Positions 41,949-49,188 of a stretch of 64,000 bases of DNA are shown here, in pieces. The position numbers were made by a program, and so were the translations under genes. This DNA is from Chryseobacterium endalhagicum. GTDB lineage: Bacteria > Bacteroidota > Bacteroidia > Flavobacteriales > Weeksellaceae. The notes beneath the pieces were generated by a model. The model was given only the letters and a program-made list of their open reading frames with translations. It searched no databases and was not told the DNA's origin. How positions within the stretch are numbered: the first letter of the stretch is position 1; the number at the start of each line of letters is the position of its first letter. Location: positions 1 to 64,000 of the forward strand of contig NZ_JAELVM010000002.1 in NCBI RefSeq assembly GCF_016745235.1, in the 5' to 3' direction.

Positions 41949-43148
41949 ATGAGTCGAAAAATTGCCATCACGGGAATGGGTATCATTTCCTCCATCGGAA
42001 ACAATGTGGAGGAAAATTTTATTTCGCTAAAAACCGGAAAACACGGAATTTCAGATATTGAAATGTTTGAAACCCGTCATGCCGGAACCATAAAAACAGG
42101 TGAAATAAAATGGTCCAATGAAGAGCTTGTACAAAAACTTCAGCTGCCTGAGGATAATAATGTAACGAGAACCTCTTTATTGGGGATGATCGCCGCAAAA
42201 GAAGCTGTAGAATCTGCCGGAATTTCAGATCTTAATGAATACAAAACCGGACTGATCTCTTCCACCAGCGTAGGCGGAATGGATATCACAGAAAAATACT
42301 TCTACTCCTACGAAAACTTTCCCGAAAAGCAAAAATACATTGACGCCCATGATGCAGGCAATTCATCTTTGGCTATCGCTGATTATCTGGGATTAAAAGG
42401 AATGGTTTCTACCATCAGCACGGCCTGTTCTTCTGCGGCCAATGCTATTATGATGGGGGCAAAACTCATTAAAAGCGGAGTACTGGACCGCGTCATTGTA
42501 GGCGGAACAGATTCTCTTTCAAAATTTACCCTGAATGGGTTCAACACCCTGATGATCCTTACAGATTCTTACAATACTCCGTTTGATAACGACAGGAAAG
42601 GTCTGAACCTTGGTGAAGCGGCTGCTTTTATCGTCCTTGAATCCGATGAGGTTGTAAAAAAAGAAAACAAAAAAGTATTAGCCTATCTTTCCGGTTATGG
42701 GAATGCCAATGATGCCCACCATCAGACGGCATCGTCAGAAAACGGACAGGGCGCCTTTTTAGCCATGCAGCAGGCTTTGAAAATATCCGGATTGGCAAAA
42801 GAAGATATCAATTATATCAACGTTCACGGAACGGCTACCCCCAATAATGATCTTTCGGAGGGAATTGCCATGATCAGGATCTTCGGTGAAGGGCAGGTTC
42901 CGGAATTCAGTTCTACGAAAGCTTTTACGGGACATACTTTGGCCGCGGCGGCAGGAATTGAAGCGGTTTATTCAATTTTAGCAATGAAGCACGGTCTTAT
43001 TTTCCCGAATCTGAATTTCAAAACGAAAATGGCTGAATTTGATCTAACTCCGGTAACAGAACTGAAAGAAAAAGACATCCATCATGTGCTTTCCAATTCA
43101 TTCGGGTTCGGAGGCAACTGTTCTACTTTAATTTTTTCAAAATCATGA
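41949..43148 (+). CDS. 3-oxoacyl-ACP synthase (KS2)
   Basis: A 399-residue FabF-like ketosynthase with the full triad: Cys160 (STACSSAAN), His293 (NVHGTAT) and His329 (FTGHTLAAAAG). It overlaps the following chain-length-factor-like gene by four bases (ATGA), the arrangement of a KS/CLF heterodimer in type II polyketide systems and in ApeO-ApeC of the E. coli aryl polyene system. It should be the main chain-extending enzyme of the polyene acid. Confidence 0.94.
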   Translation: MSRKIAITGMGIISSIGNNVEENFISLKTGKHGISDIEMFETRHAGTIKTGEIKWSNEELVQKLQLPEDNNVTRTSLLGMIAAKEAVESAGISDLNEYKTGLISSTSVGGMDITEKYFYSYENFPEKQKYIDAHDAGNSSLAIADYLGLKGMVSTISTACSSAANAIMMGAKLIKSGVLDRVIVGGTDSLSKFTLNGFNTLMILTDSYNTPFDNDRKGLNLGEAAAFIVLESDEVVKKENKKVLAYLSGYGNANDAHHQTASSENGQGAFLAMQQALKISGLAKEDINYINVHGTATPNNDLSEGIAMIRIFGEGQVPEFSSTKAFTGHTLAAAAGIEAVYSILAMKHGLIFPNLNFKTKMAEFDLTPVTELKEKDIHHVLSNSFGFGGNCSTLIFSKS

Positions 43149-44206
43149 GCGCAGTATACATCAACAGTGCATCCTGCATCTCGGTACAGGACACTTTAAA
43201 AGATCAGTTTTTCACGGATCTCACTTCCGAAAATTCCGCTCAGATCTTAAAAGCAGTGGAACCTAATTATAAAGAATTCATTCCGCCTGCTATGATCAGG
43301 AGAATGTCCAAAACGGTAAAAATGAGCTCCGTTGCGTCACATTATGCTTTGAAAGAAGCAGGAATTGAGCAGCCGGGCGCCATTATTGTTGGAACGGGAA
43401 TGGGTTGCTCCCAGGATTCTGAAAAGTTCCTGAAAAATGTGATCGATAATAACGAGGAATTTTTGACCCCTACGTTTTTTATCCAGTCTACACACAATAC
43501 GGTTGCAGGGCAGATTGCTTTAGGGCTGCAGTGCCATGCCTACAATTTCACTTATGTGAATACTTCGTCATCCCTGGAATTTTCATTTCTGGATGCGAAA
43601 CTTCAGATCAATGACGGTGAGGCAGAAAATGTTCTTGCAGGCGCTGCAGATGAGCAGACCGACAGAACAATGGAACTGTACCGTTTAAACAATACCATTA
43701 AAAAAGAAGAAGATCTTCCAGCGGATTATTTACATTCGGCGACGGATGGCGTGATCTGGGGCGAAGGTGCCGCTTTCTTTGTGCTGGGGAAAGACCAGAC
43801 AGAGAATTCCTATGCGAAACTTACGGACATTCAGATCAGTAACCGATCAGACATCGAAGAAATTCCGTCTTTTATTACTGATTTTTTAGCCAAAAACAAG
43901 TTGAAGAGTGAGGACATTGATGCAGTGATTTTAGGATTCAGCGGCGATGCAAAATCTGATGTTCATTATACAAAAGCAATGGATTTATTTCAAAATTCTT
44001 CGTTACTTTATTACAAACATCTGAGCGGCGAGTTTAATACGGCAAGCGGTTTTTCAACATTTATGGCCTGTCATATATTAAAAGCACAGCAAATTCCGGA
44101 TATCATGATGATCAATTCAGAGAAAAAAGCTGAAATAAAGAATGTTCTTCTTTATAATCATCTGGCGGGAAGTGATCATAGTCTGGTGTTGCTGGAAAAA
44201 GTTTAA
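43145..44206 (+). CDS. Chain-length-factor-like KS partner (no catalytic residues)
   Basis: A 353-residue protein with KS fold but every catalytic residue replaced: the Cys block reads VNTSSSLEF (Ser at about 141), the HGT block reads GFSGDAK, and the KxxxGH block reads KHLSGEF. It is therefore a chain-length factor or ApeC-like partner that shapes the KS2 pocket and sets polyene length. Four-base overlap with KS2 supports an obligate dimer. After its stop comes a run of heptamer repeats before the next gene. Confidence 0.9.
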   Translation: MSAVYINSASCISVQDTLKDQFFTDLTSENSAQILKAVEPNYKEFIPPAMIRRMSKTVKMSSVASHYALKEAGIEQPGAIIVGTGMGCSQDSEKFLKNVIDNNEEFLTPTFFIQSTHNTVAGQIALGLQCHAYNFTYVNTSSSLEFSFLDAKLQINDGEAENVLAGAADEQTDRTMELYRLNNTIKKEEDLPADYLHSATDGVIWGEGAAFFVLGKDQTENSYAKLTDIQISNRSDIEEIPSFITDFLAKNKLKSEDIDAVILGFSGDAKSDVHYTKAMDLFQNSSLLYYKHLSGEFNTASGFSTFMACHILKAQQIPDIMMINSEKKAEIKNVLLYNHLAGSDHSLVLLEKV

Positions 44207-44213
44207 AGGCTAA

Positions 44214-44266
44214 TTTGCTTATTGCTTATTGCTTATTGCTTATTGCTTATTGCTTATTGCTTATTC
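44214..44266. repeat. Heptamer tandem repeat (ATTGCTT)n
   Basis: Six perfect ATTGCTT units (44221-44262) preceded by one variant (TTTGCTT). It lies 24 bp upstream of the deacetylase ATG and just after the CLF stop codon. The unit length is not a multiple of three. Confidence 0.92.
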
Positions 44267-44290
44267 AAAGAACGACTAAAATTCAAAAAG

Positions 44291-45046
44291 ATGAAACATT
44301 ATCCATTCATTATATTTTATCTTTTCTGCAACGTTTTTATTTATGCGTTTCACGGAAGTTTCTGGGTATATCTGGCCTGTTTTCTTGCTTTTTCGGCAGT
44401 CGTGGTTTGGGGATCTTTTGATATTACGCTGGGTTATTTTGTGAACAGCATTACCCATAAAAGAACGAAAATCAATGAAGTAGCCCTCACATTTGATGAC
44501 GGACCTACTGAATTCACTCCAAAATTTTTAGATCTGCTTAAAGATAATCAGGTGAAAGCTACTTTTTTCTGCATCGGAAAACAGATTGAAAAATATCCCG
44601 AAACATTCCAGAGAATCATTACGGAAGGCCACACCATAGGAAATCATACACTTTCTCATTCAAATAACACGGGTTTTTTATCTACTTCAAAAATGGTTGA
44701 AGAAATTGAAAAATGCGACGAAGTGATGGCTAAGACCGGAACTATACAAACGGATCTGTACAGGCCGCCTTTCGGGGTTACCAATCCCAGTATTGCAAAA
44801 GCGATCAAAAGGACTCATAAAAAAAGCATCGGCTGGAATGTCCGTTCACTGGACACGGTGACTGATGATGAAAAAAAGATCTACAGGAGAGTGACCAAAG
44901 GCCTGAGAAAAGGAAGCATTATCCTGCTCCACGACACGTCTGAAAAGACGTATCATGTATTGGTAGATTTATTGTTATTTTTGAAGGATAAAAAATATTC
45001 GACGTTTACGATCGATTCAATGACAAATTCAACGAAAAATGATTAA
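44291..45046 (+). CDS. Polysaccharide deacetylase family protein (NodB), membrane anchored
   Basis: A 251-residue protein. I start it at the ATG at 44291, after the heptamer repeat; the open frame continues through the repeat from 44222 and encodes only LIAYCL-type filler. Two hydrophobic helices (residues 1-50) anchor it, then a NodB deacetylase domain: motif 1 TFDDGPT, motif 2 HTLSH (metal His pair), motif 3 YRPPFG, motif 5 ILLHD. Deacetylases of this type are common in aryl polyene and flexirubin loci, with unknown substrate. It overlaps the LolA-like gene by eight bases. Confidence 0.88.
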   Translation: MKHYPFIIFYLFCNVFIYAFHGSFWVYLACFLAFSAVVVWGSFDITLGYFVNSITHKRTKINEVALTFDDGPTEFTPKFLDLLKDNQVKATFFCIGKQIEKYPETFQRIITEGHTIGNHTLSHSNNTGFLSTSKMVEEIEKCDEVMAKTGTIQTDLYRPPFGVTNPSIAKAIKRTHKKSIGWNVRSLDTVTDDEKKIYRRVTKGLRKGSIILLHDTSEKTYHVLVDLLLFLKDKKYSTFTIDSMTNSTKND

Positions 45047-45665
45047 AAATATAGCGCTGGGAGCGTTTTTATTAGTGTCCGGATTCTTTTCTGCCCAGTT
45101 GACAGCGATGTCCGGAGCGGAAGCAAAAGCATTTGTGGCCAAAGTTTCTTCTGAAACCAAGGAGATCAAAACACTTCAGAGCGATTTTACCCAGACCAAA
45201 AAAATGGATTTTCTGGACAAAAATATCGTGACTTATGGAAAAATGTCTTTAAAATCTCCCAATATGCTGAGCTGGAAATATACCAAGCCGTACCAGTACA
45301 GTATTATTTTTAAAGACAGCAAAATTTTCATCAATGATCAGGGGAAAAAATCGTCTGTAGATGCCAAGAGCAAAACATTTGAAAAGATCAATAAGCTGAT
45401 CGTGGGAAGCTCGAACGGAAAAATGTTCAGTGATCCGGAATTTACCGTTTCCTATTACAAAAACGGGAATTTCAATGTGGCGAAATTCACGCCTAAATCT
45501 TCCCAGCTGCTGAAATACATCAAGCAGATTGAACTGCATTTCCCGAAAAACCAATCTACGGTTTCTCAGGTGAATATGACGGAAGCTTCCGGTGATACTA
45601 CAAATATTGTTTTCAAAAATACTAAGATCAATGCCGCGATTGCTGCTTCGGAATTTAGCCTGTAG
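45039..45665 (+). CDS. LolA-like periplasmic carrier protein
   Basis: A 208-residue secreted protein of the LolA fold, which carries lipids or lipoproteins through the periplasm. A signal peptide covers residues 1-19. The mature part has the LolA repeat pattern: SDFTQTKKMDFLDKNIVTYGKMSLKSP and LSWKYTKPYQYSIIFKD are typical. Aryl polyene clusters include such a LolA homologue, thought to carry pigment to the outer membrane. It overlaps both the deacetylase gene (8 bp) and the following lipoprotein gene (35 bp). Confidence 0.9.
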   Translation: MIKNIALGAFLLVSGFFSAQLTAMSGAEAKAFVAKVSSETKEIKTLQSDFTQTKKMDFLDKNIVTYGKMSLKSPNMLSWKYTKPYQYSIIFKDSKIFINDQGKKSSVDAKSKTFEKINKLIVGSSNGKMFSDPEFTVSYYKNGNFNVAKFTPKSSQLLKYIKQIELHFPKNQSTVSQVNMTEASGDTTNIVFKNTKINAAIAASEFSL

Positions 45666-46272
45666 CCTGATTCTCTTGGTGACTCTTTCCTGTAAGACGT
45701 ATCAGCTTACAGAGGCAAAACCTGTTCAGAGTTCTGAAAAAACGGTTGAAAATTTATATTTTTCTTCCGGAGAAGATTATGTGTATAAATGCCAGATGGA
45801 TATTTATAAAAACCATGTAAGCGGAATTCTGATCATCAAAAAGCTGAATGAAACCACGCACCGTGTGGCCATGACGTCAGACTTCGGGAATAAATTAATA
45901 GATTTTGAGATCTCTGAGAATGATTTCAAACTGAATTACGTGCTTCCCGATCTGGATAAAAAAATAGTGATTAATTTTCTTAAAAATGATTTCCAGCAGC
46001 TACTTAAAAGGAAATATCCCGTCAGTGAATATTTTGAGAACGGCCACGCTAAGATTTATCTGTCAAAAGCTGACAACAAAGCCTATTATCTGTTTTTCAA
46101 TAAAGAAAACGGGATGCTGAAAGAAATCGTTTACACCAAAAACAATAAGGAGAAAATCGATTTTACTTTTGAGGCAAAAAAACATATCTTCGCGGATAGT
46201 TTGAACCTTCAGCACAAGGATTTCAAAATCAATATAAAACTATTTCAAATAACCGAAACGGAACAAAATTAA
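45631..46272 (+). CDS. Pigment-locus lipoprotein
   Basis: A lipoprotein of about 213 residues. I choose the start at 45631 (MPRLLLRNL); the longer frame from 45592 has an extra 13 residues without signal character. The lipobox LVTLSC precedes the lipidated Cys (about residue 21). The rest is beta-rich, resembling LolB-type and other outer-membrane lipid-binding lipoproteins, but no family is certain. It overlaps the LolA-like gene by 35 bp and is followed one base later by a beta-barrel gene. Together they suggest delivery and anchoring of pigment at the outer membrane. Confidence 0.8.
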   Translation: MPRLLLRNLACSLILLVTLSCKTYQLTEAKPVQSSEKTVENLYFSSGEDYVYKCQMDIYKNHVSGILIIKKLNETTHRVAMTSDFGNKLIDFEISENDFKLNYVLPDLDKKIVINFLKNDFQQLLKRKYPVSEYFENGHAKIYLSKADNKAYYLFFNKENGMLKEIVYTKNNKEKIDFTFEAKKHIFADSLNLQHKDFKINIKLFQITETEQN

Positions 46273-46273
46273 C

Positions 46274-46876
46274 ATGAAAAAAATTCTATTTTTAATCACC
46301 GCCCTGCTATCAGGTTTTGCATTTTCGCAGGTAGTTTTTACCCCGGGAATAAGAGCGGGAGCCAATTTCTCTCACTTTTCAAACAGTGAAAGTTTTAATT
46401 ATTACTATTACGAAGAGCTTCCCAATGCTGCACAGCCTTATCTGGATTATAAAACCAAGACAGATTTTTACATTGGTTTTCTTGGAAATATCCGCCTGGC
46501 TAAATTTTATGCCTTGCAGCCGGAAATCAATTATTCCAGACAGGGAGCGAAACTTGATACGAATGTAAATAACTGGAATGGAAAAACCCTTTCCGTATCA
46601 TATCTGGGCATGCAGCTGATCAATAAATTCTATTTCAATCAGTTCAACATACATGTAGGACCTACTTTGGAATTTGTGGTAGAGAAAAAGAATTTTGAAC
46701 CTCAAAATGAAATCGACCTTGGCATTACCGCAGGTTTAGGATACGACATTACTCCAAATTTCGGGATTGAAGCGCGTGTAAAGAAAGGTTTCATCCCTGT
46801 GGACAGCTACAACAGCAACCATTGGAATGTTGTTTTTCAGACGGGGCTTTATTATACATTTAACATGAAAAAATAA
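46274..46876 (+). CDS. Outer-membrane beta-barrel protein (PorT-like)
   Basis: A 200-residue secreted protein with a signal peptide (MKKILFLITALLSGFAFSQ) and eight or so amphipathic strands in a small barrel. Patterns GIRAGANFSHFS, YYTFNMKK at the C-terminus and the alternation of aromatic residues fit the PorT/OmpX-like barrels of Bacteroidota. It would sit in the outer membrane, possibly with the lipoprotein coded one base upstream. Function not known. It lies 4 bp before a dehydratase gene. Confidence 0.85.
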   Translation: MKKILFLITALLSGFAFSQVVFTPGIRAGANFSHFSNSESFNYYYYEELPNAAQPYLDYKTKTDFYIGFLGNIRLAKFYALQPEINYSRQGAKLDTNVNNWNGKTLSVSYLGMQLINKFYFNQFNIHVGPTLEFVVEKKNFEPQNEIDLGITAGLGYDITPNFGIEARVKKGFIPVDSYNSNHWNVVFQTGLYYTFNMKK

Positions 46877-46880
46877 CATC

Positions 46881-47252
46881 ATGCAGACGATTCTTACAGA
46901 CTTTTACACCTTACAGTCATACGAAAAAGCAGAAAACGGAAGTTTTACAGCCTATATCCATCTGAATAAAGATCATGATATTTTTAAGGGCCATTTTCCC
47001 GGAAATCCGGTAACTCCGGGAGTTTGTATGATGCAGATTGTAAAGGAACTGACGGAAGAGTTTACGGCCTCAAAGCTGTTCTTAAAATCGGCCTCGAACG
47101 TAAAATTCATGGCCATCATTAATCCTTTTGAGACACCGGACCTGAAACTTCAACTGGATATTACTGAAGATGAACAAGGTGTTAAAGTAAAGAATATCAC
47201 TTCTTTTGGCGAGACTATTGCATTAAAGATGTCTGTAAGCTATAAAAAATAA
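46881..47252 (+). CDS. 3-hydroxyacyl-ACP dehydratase-like hot-dog protein (ApeI type)
   Basis: A 123-residue hot-dog protein carrying the block GHFPGNPVTPGV (His38) seen in FabA/FabZ/ApeI dehydratases; it lacks the LPHR block of FabZ. It probably dehydrates 3-hydroxyacyl-ACP chains, with a partner or as a homodimer. Together with the two FabZ-like proteins near darB, the locus has three hot-dog proteins of the dehydratase type. It lies 4 bp after the barrel gene and 4 bp before a hypothetical secreted protein. Confidence 0.87.
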   Translation: MQTILTDFYTLQSYEKAENGSFTAYIHLNKDHDIFKGHFPGNPVTPGVCMMQIVKELTEEFTASKLFLKSASNVKFMAIINPFETPDLKLQLDITEDEQGVKVKNITSFGETIALKMSVSYKK

Positions 47253-47256
47253 TATT

Positions 47257-47733
47257 ATGAACTTTTTATTATCCTTCATCACAGCTTTTATCTTTTTCTT
47301 CCAGACGAATATGGAAGCGGTAAGAAACAGCTATGCAAAAGCCAACCTTTCCAATGCCAATACGGAAGCTTTTATCAACCTTGCGGAAGAACAGCCCGGG
47401 ACTGATGCGGTGACCAACGGATATAAAGCGGCGGCCAGTATCATGCGCGCAAAAATTGTTAAAAAGGACAGAAAAGCCCTGGTAAAAACCGGAGCAACCG
47501 CTCTTGAAGGCATTATCAGAGGGAATCCGAATAATATAGAACTGCGCCTGATCCGGTTAAGTGTTCAGGAAAACATTCCAAAAATCGTAGGCTACAGAAG
47601 CAGCATTAAGGATGATAAAACATTCCTGATCAATAACTACAGCAAGCAGAATGCAACATTGAAAAGCTATGTAAAAAAGTTTGTGATGCAGTCTAAATCC
47701 TTTACAGAAGCGGAGAGAGCCACTTTAAAATAA
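47257..47733 (+). CDS. Hypothetical secreted protein
   Basis: A 158-residue protein with a short hydrophobic N-terminus (MNFLLSFITAFIFFFQT, likely signal peptide) and an all-helical mature domain (regular patterns of Ala, Lys and Asn) suggestive of one or two helical hairpin repeats. No family recognised. It lies 4 bp after the dehydratase gene and 4 bp before the GT2-DUF2062 gene, so it is co-translated and probably part of the pigment export or glycan part of the locus. Confidence 0.72.
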   Translation: MNFLLSFITAFIFFFQTNMEAVRNSYAKANLSNANTEAFINLAEEQPGTDAVTNGYKAAASIMRAKIVKKDRKALVKTGATALEGIIRGNPNNIELRLIRLSVQENIPKIVGYRSSIKDDKTFLINNYSKQNATLKSYVKKFVMQSKSFTEAERATLK

Positions 47734-47737
47734 AACA

Positions 47738-48910
47738 ATGACCCTTCCTGAAGTACGAAATGCAATTTCTGAAAAGAAAATCTGCATTTTAATACCTACC
47801 TACAACAATGAAAAAACTCTGAAAAGAGTGATAGACGGTGTTCTGGATTACACCGGAAACATTATTGCGGTCAATGACGGTTCTACCGATTCTACTTCAG
47901 AGATCCTGGCCTCTTATCCACAAATCACCATAATTTCCCTTCCTGAGAACAAAGGCAAGGGAAACGGACTGAAAACAGGTTTCAGAAAAGCCAAAGAACT
48001 GGGCTATCATTATGCCATCACCATTGATTCGGACGGACAGCATTACCCGGATGATATTCCCGTATTTGTAGAAGCCCTGCTTCAGGAAAACGAGGATGTT
48101 CTTCTGATTGGAAACCGGAATATGTCTCAGGACGGAATTCCGAAAAAAAGCAGCTTCGGGAACAGGTTTTCGAATTTCTGGTTCTGGTTTGAAACCGGAA
48201 TTAAGCTTGAAGATACCCAATCCGGTTACAGATTATATCCCTTATTAAAAATTCCGAAGAAATATTTCACTCCAAAATTTGAATTTGAGATTGAAATCAT
48301 TGTACGGACCGCGTGGAGGCATGTTCCTGTAAAAAATGTTCCGGTGAAGGTTTTGTATGATCCGGCAGAAAGGGTTTCTCATTTCAGACCGTTTAAAGAT
48401 TTTACACGGATCAGCATTCTGAATACCATTCTTGTCACCATCACTCTGCTTTACATTATTCCGCGAAACTTCGTGAATAATTTCAAAAAAAAAAGCTTTA
48501 AAAGATTCTTAAAGGAAGATGTTCTTGAAAGCGACGGCAGCAACCGGACCAAAGCATTTTCTATAGCACTGGGTGTTTTTATAGGATTTTCTCCTTTCTG
48601 GGGTTTCCATACACTGCTTGTGATCTCGCTATCAGTTCTTTTTAAGCTGAACAAAGTGCTGGCTTTCGTTGCGTCCAATGTGAGCCTTCCTCCTTTTATT
48701 CCTTTTATTATTGCGGCTTCATTATATCTGGGTTCCCCTTTTGTACACGGTGAAAGTAATATTATAAGCGGTGAGCTGAATTTTGAGCTGATCAAGAATA
48801 ATCTTCTTCAATATCTGATCGGAAGCTGTATTCTGGCCACCTCAATGTCTGCGCTTGCGGGAATAGCTTCATTTTTTCTATTAAATAAACTGAGCCCTGA
48901 GAACGATTAG
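47738..48910 (+). CDS. Glycosyltransferase family 2 - DUF2062 fusion
   Basis: A 390-residue fusion. Residues 15-230 form a GT2 domain with AVNDGSTDST, DSDGQHYPDDI (DxD) and SGYRLYP. Residues 260-385 are the DUF2062 membrane domain with GFSPFWGFHTLL and TLLVISLSVLF helices. Fusions of this type occur in aryl polyene and flexirubin loci and may modify or transfer a lipid-linked head group. It is the last gene of the long plus-strand operon; 278 bp of repeat-rich DNA follows. Confidence 0.92.
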   Translation: MTLPEVRNAISEKKICILIPTYNNEKTLKRVIDGVLDYTGNIIAVNDGSTDSTSEILASYPQITIISLPENKGKGNGLKTGFRKAKELGYHYAITIDSDGQHYPDDIPVFVEALLQENEDVLLIGNRNMSQDGIPKKSSFGNRFSNFWFWFETGIKLEDTQSGYRLYPLLKIPKKYFTPKFEFEIEIIVRTAWRHVPVKNVPVKVLYDPAERVSHFRPFKDFTRISILNTILVTITLLYIIPRNFVNNFKKKSFKRFLKEDVLESDGSNRTKAFSIALGVFIGFSPFWGFHTLLVISLSVLFKLNKVLAFVASNVSLPPFIPFIIAASLYLGSPFVHGESNIISGELNFELIKNNLLQYLIGSCILATSMSALAGIASFFLLNKLSPEND

Positions 48911-48918
48911 GGAGATTT

Positions 48919-48967
48919 CAGATATCAGATATCAGATACCAGACATCAGACATCAGACATTAGATCT
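48919..48967. repeat. Heptamer tandem repeat (CAGAYAY)n
   Basis: Seven units: CAGATAT twice, CAGATAC, CAGACAT three times and TAGATCT. It starts 8 bp after the GT2-DUF2062 stop codon. Like the repeat at 44214-44266 it has a 7-bp unit. The bases 48968-49130 hold a few repeats of ATAACTCATAA and nothing else I can identify. Confidence 0.88.
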
Positions 48968-49131
48968 CTAGGTTGAGGCTAAGGCAAAGATTAAGTCGGA
49001 TTTGAATTAAAACAATATCGCGTCGCTCTAAAACCCGCATCATATAACTCATAATTTATAACTCATAACTTCCTAAAACCCTCATACCCTAAAATGCTCT
49101 GACTCTCAAAACTGGAAACAAATCCCAAATC

Positions 49132-49164
49132 AAAAAAGCCCCGAAGCATGAACTCCGGGACTTT
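49132..49164 (-). terminator. Terminator of the first M36 peptidase gene
   Basis: On the minus strand AAAGTCCCGGAG pairs with CTTCGGGGCTTT (G-U at two places) and runs into six T residues. A near-identical hairpin ends the other M36 gene. Confidence 0.88.
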
Positions 49165-49188
49165 ATCACATGAAAAATTATTTTACTT

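Noticed and set aside
44222-44290. Longer start of the deacetylase through the heptamer repeat
   Set aside because: The added residues are only repeats of LIAYCLL made by the heptamer; the ATG at 44291 gives a sensible anchor helix.
48919-48967. Heptamer array as a CRISPR or phage attachment site
   Set aside because: No spacers, no integrase and no tRNA nearby.
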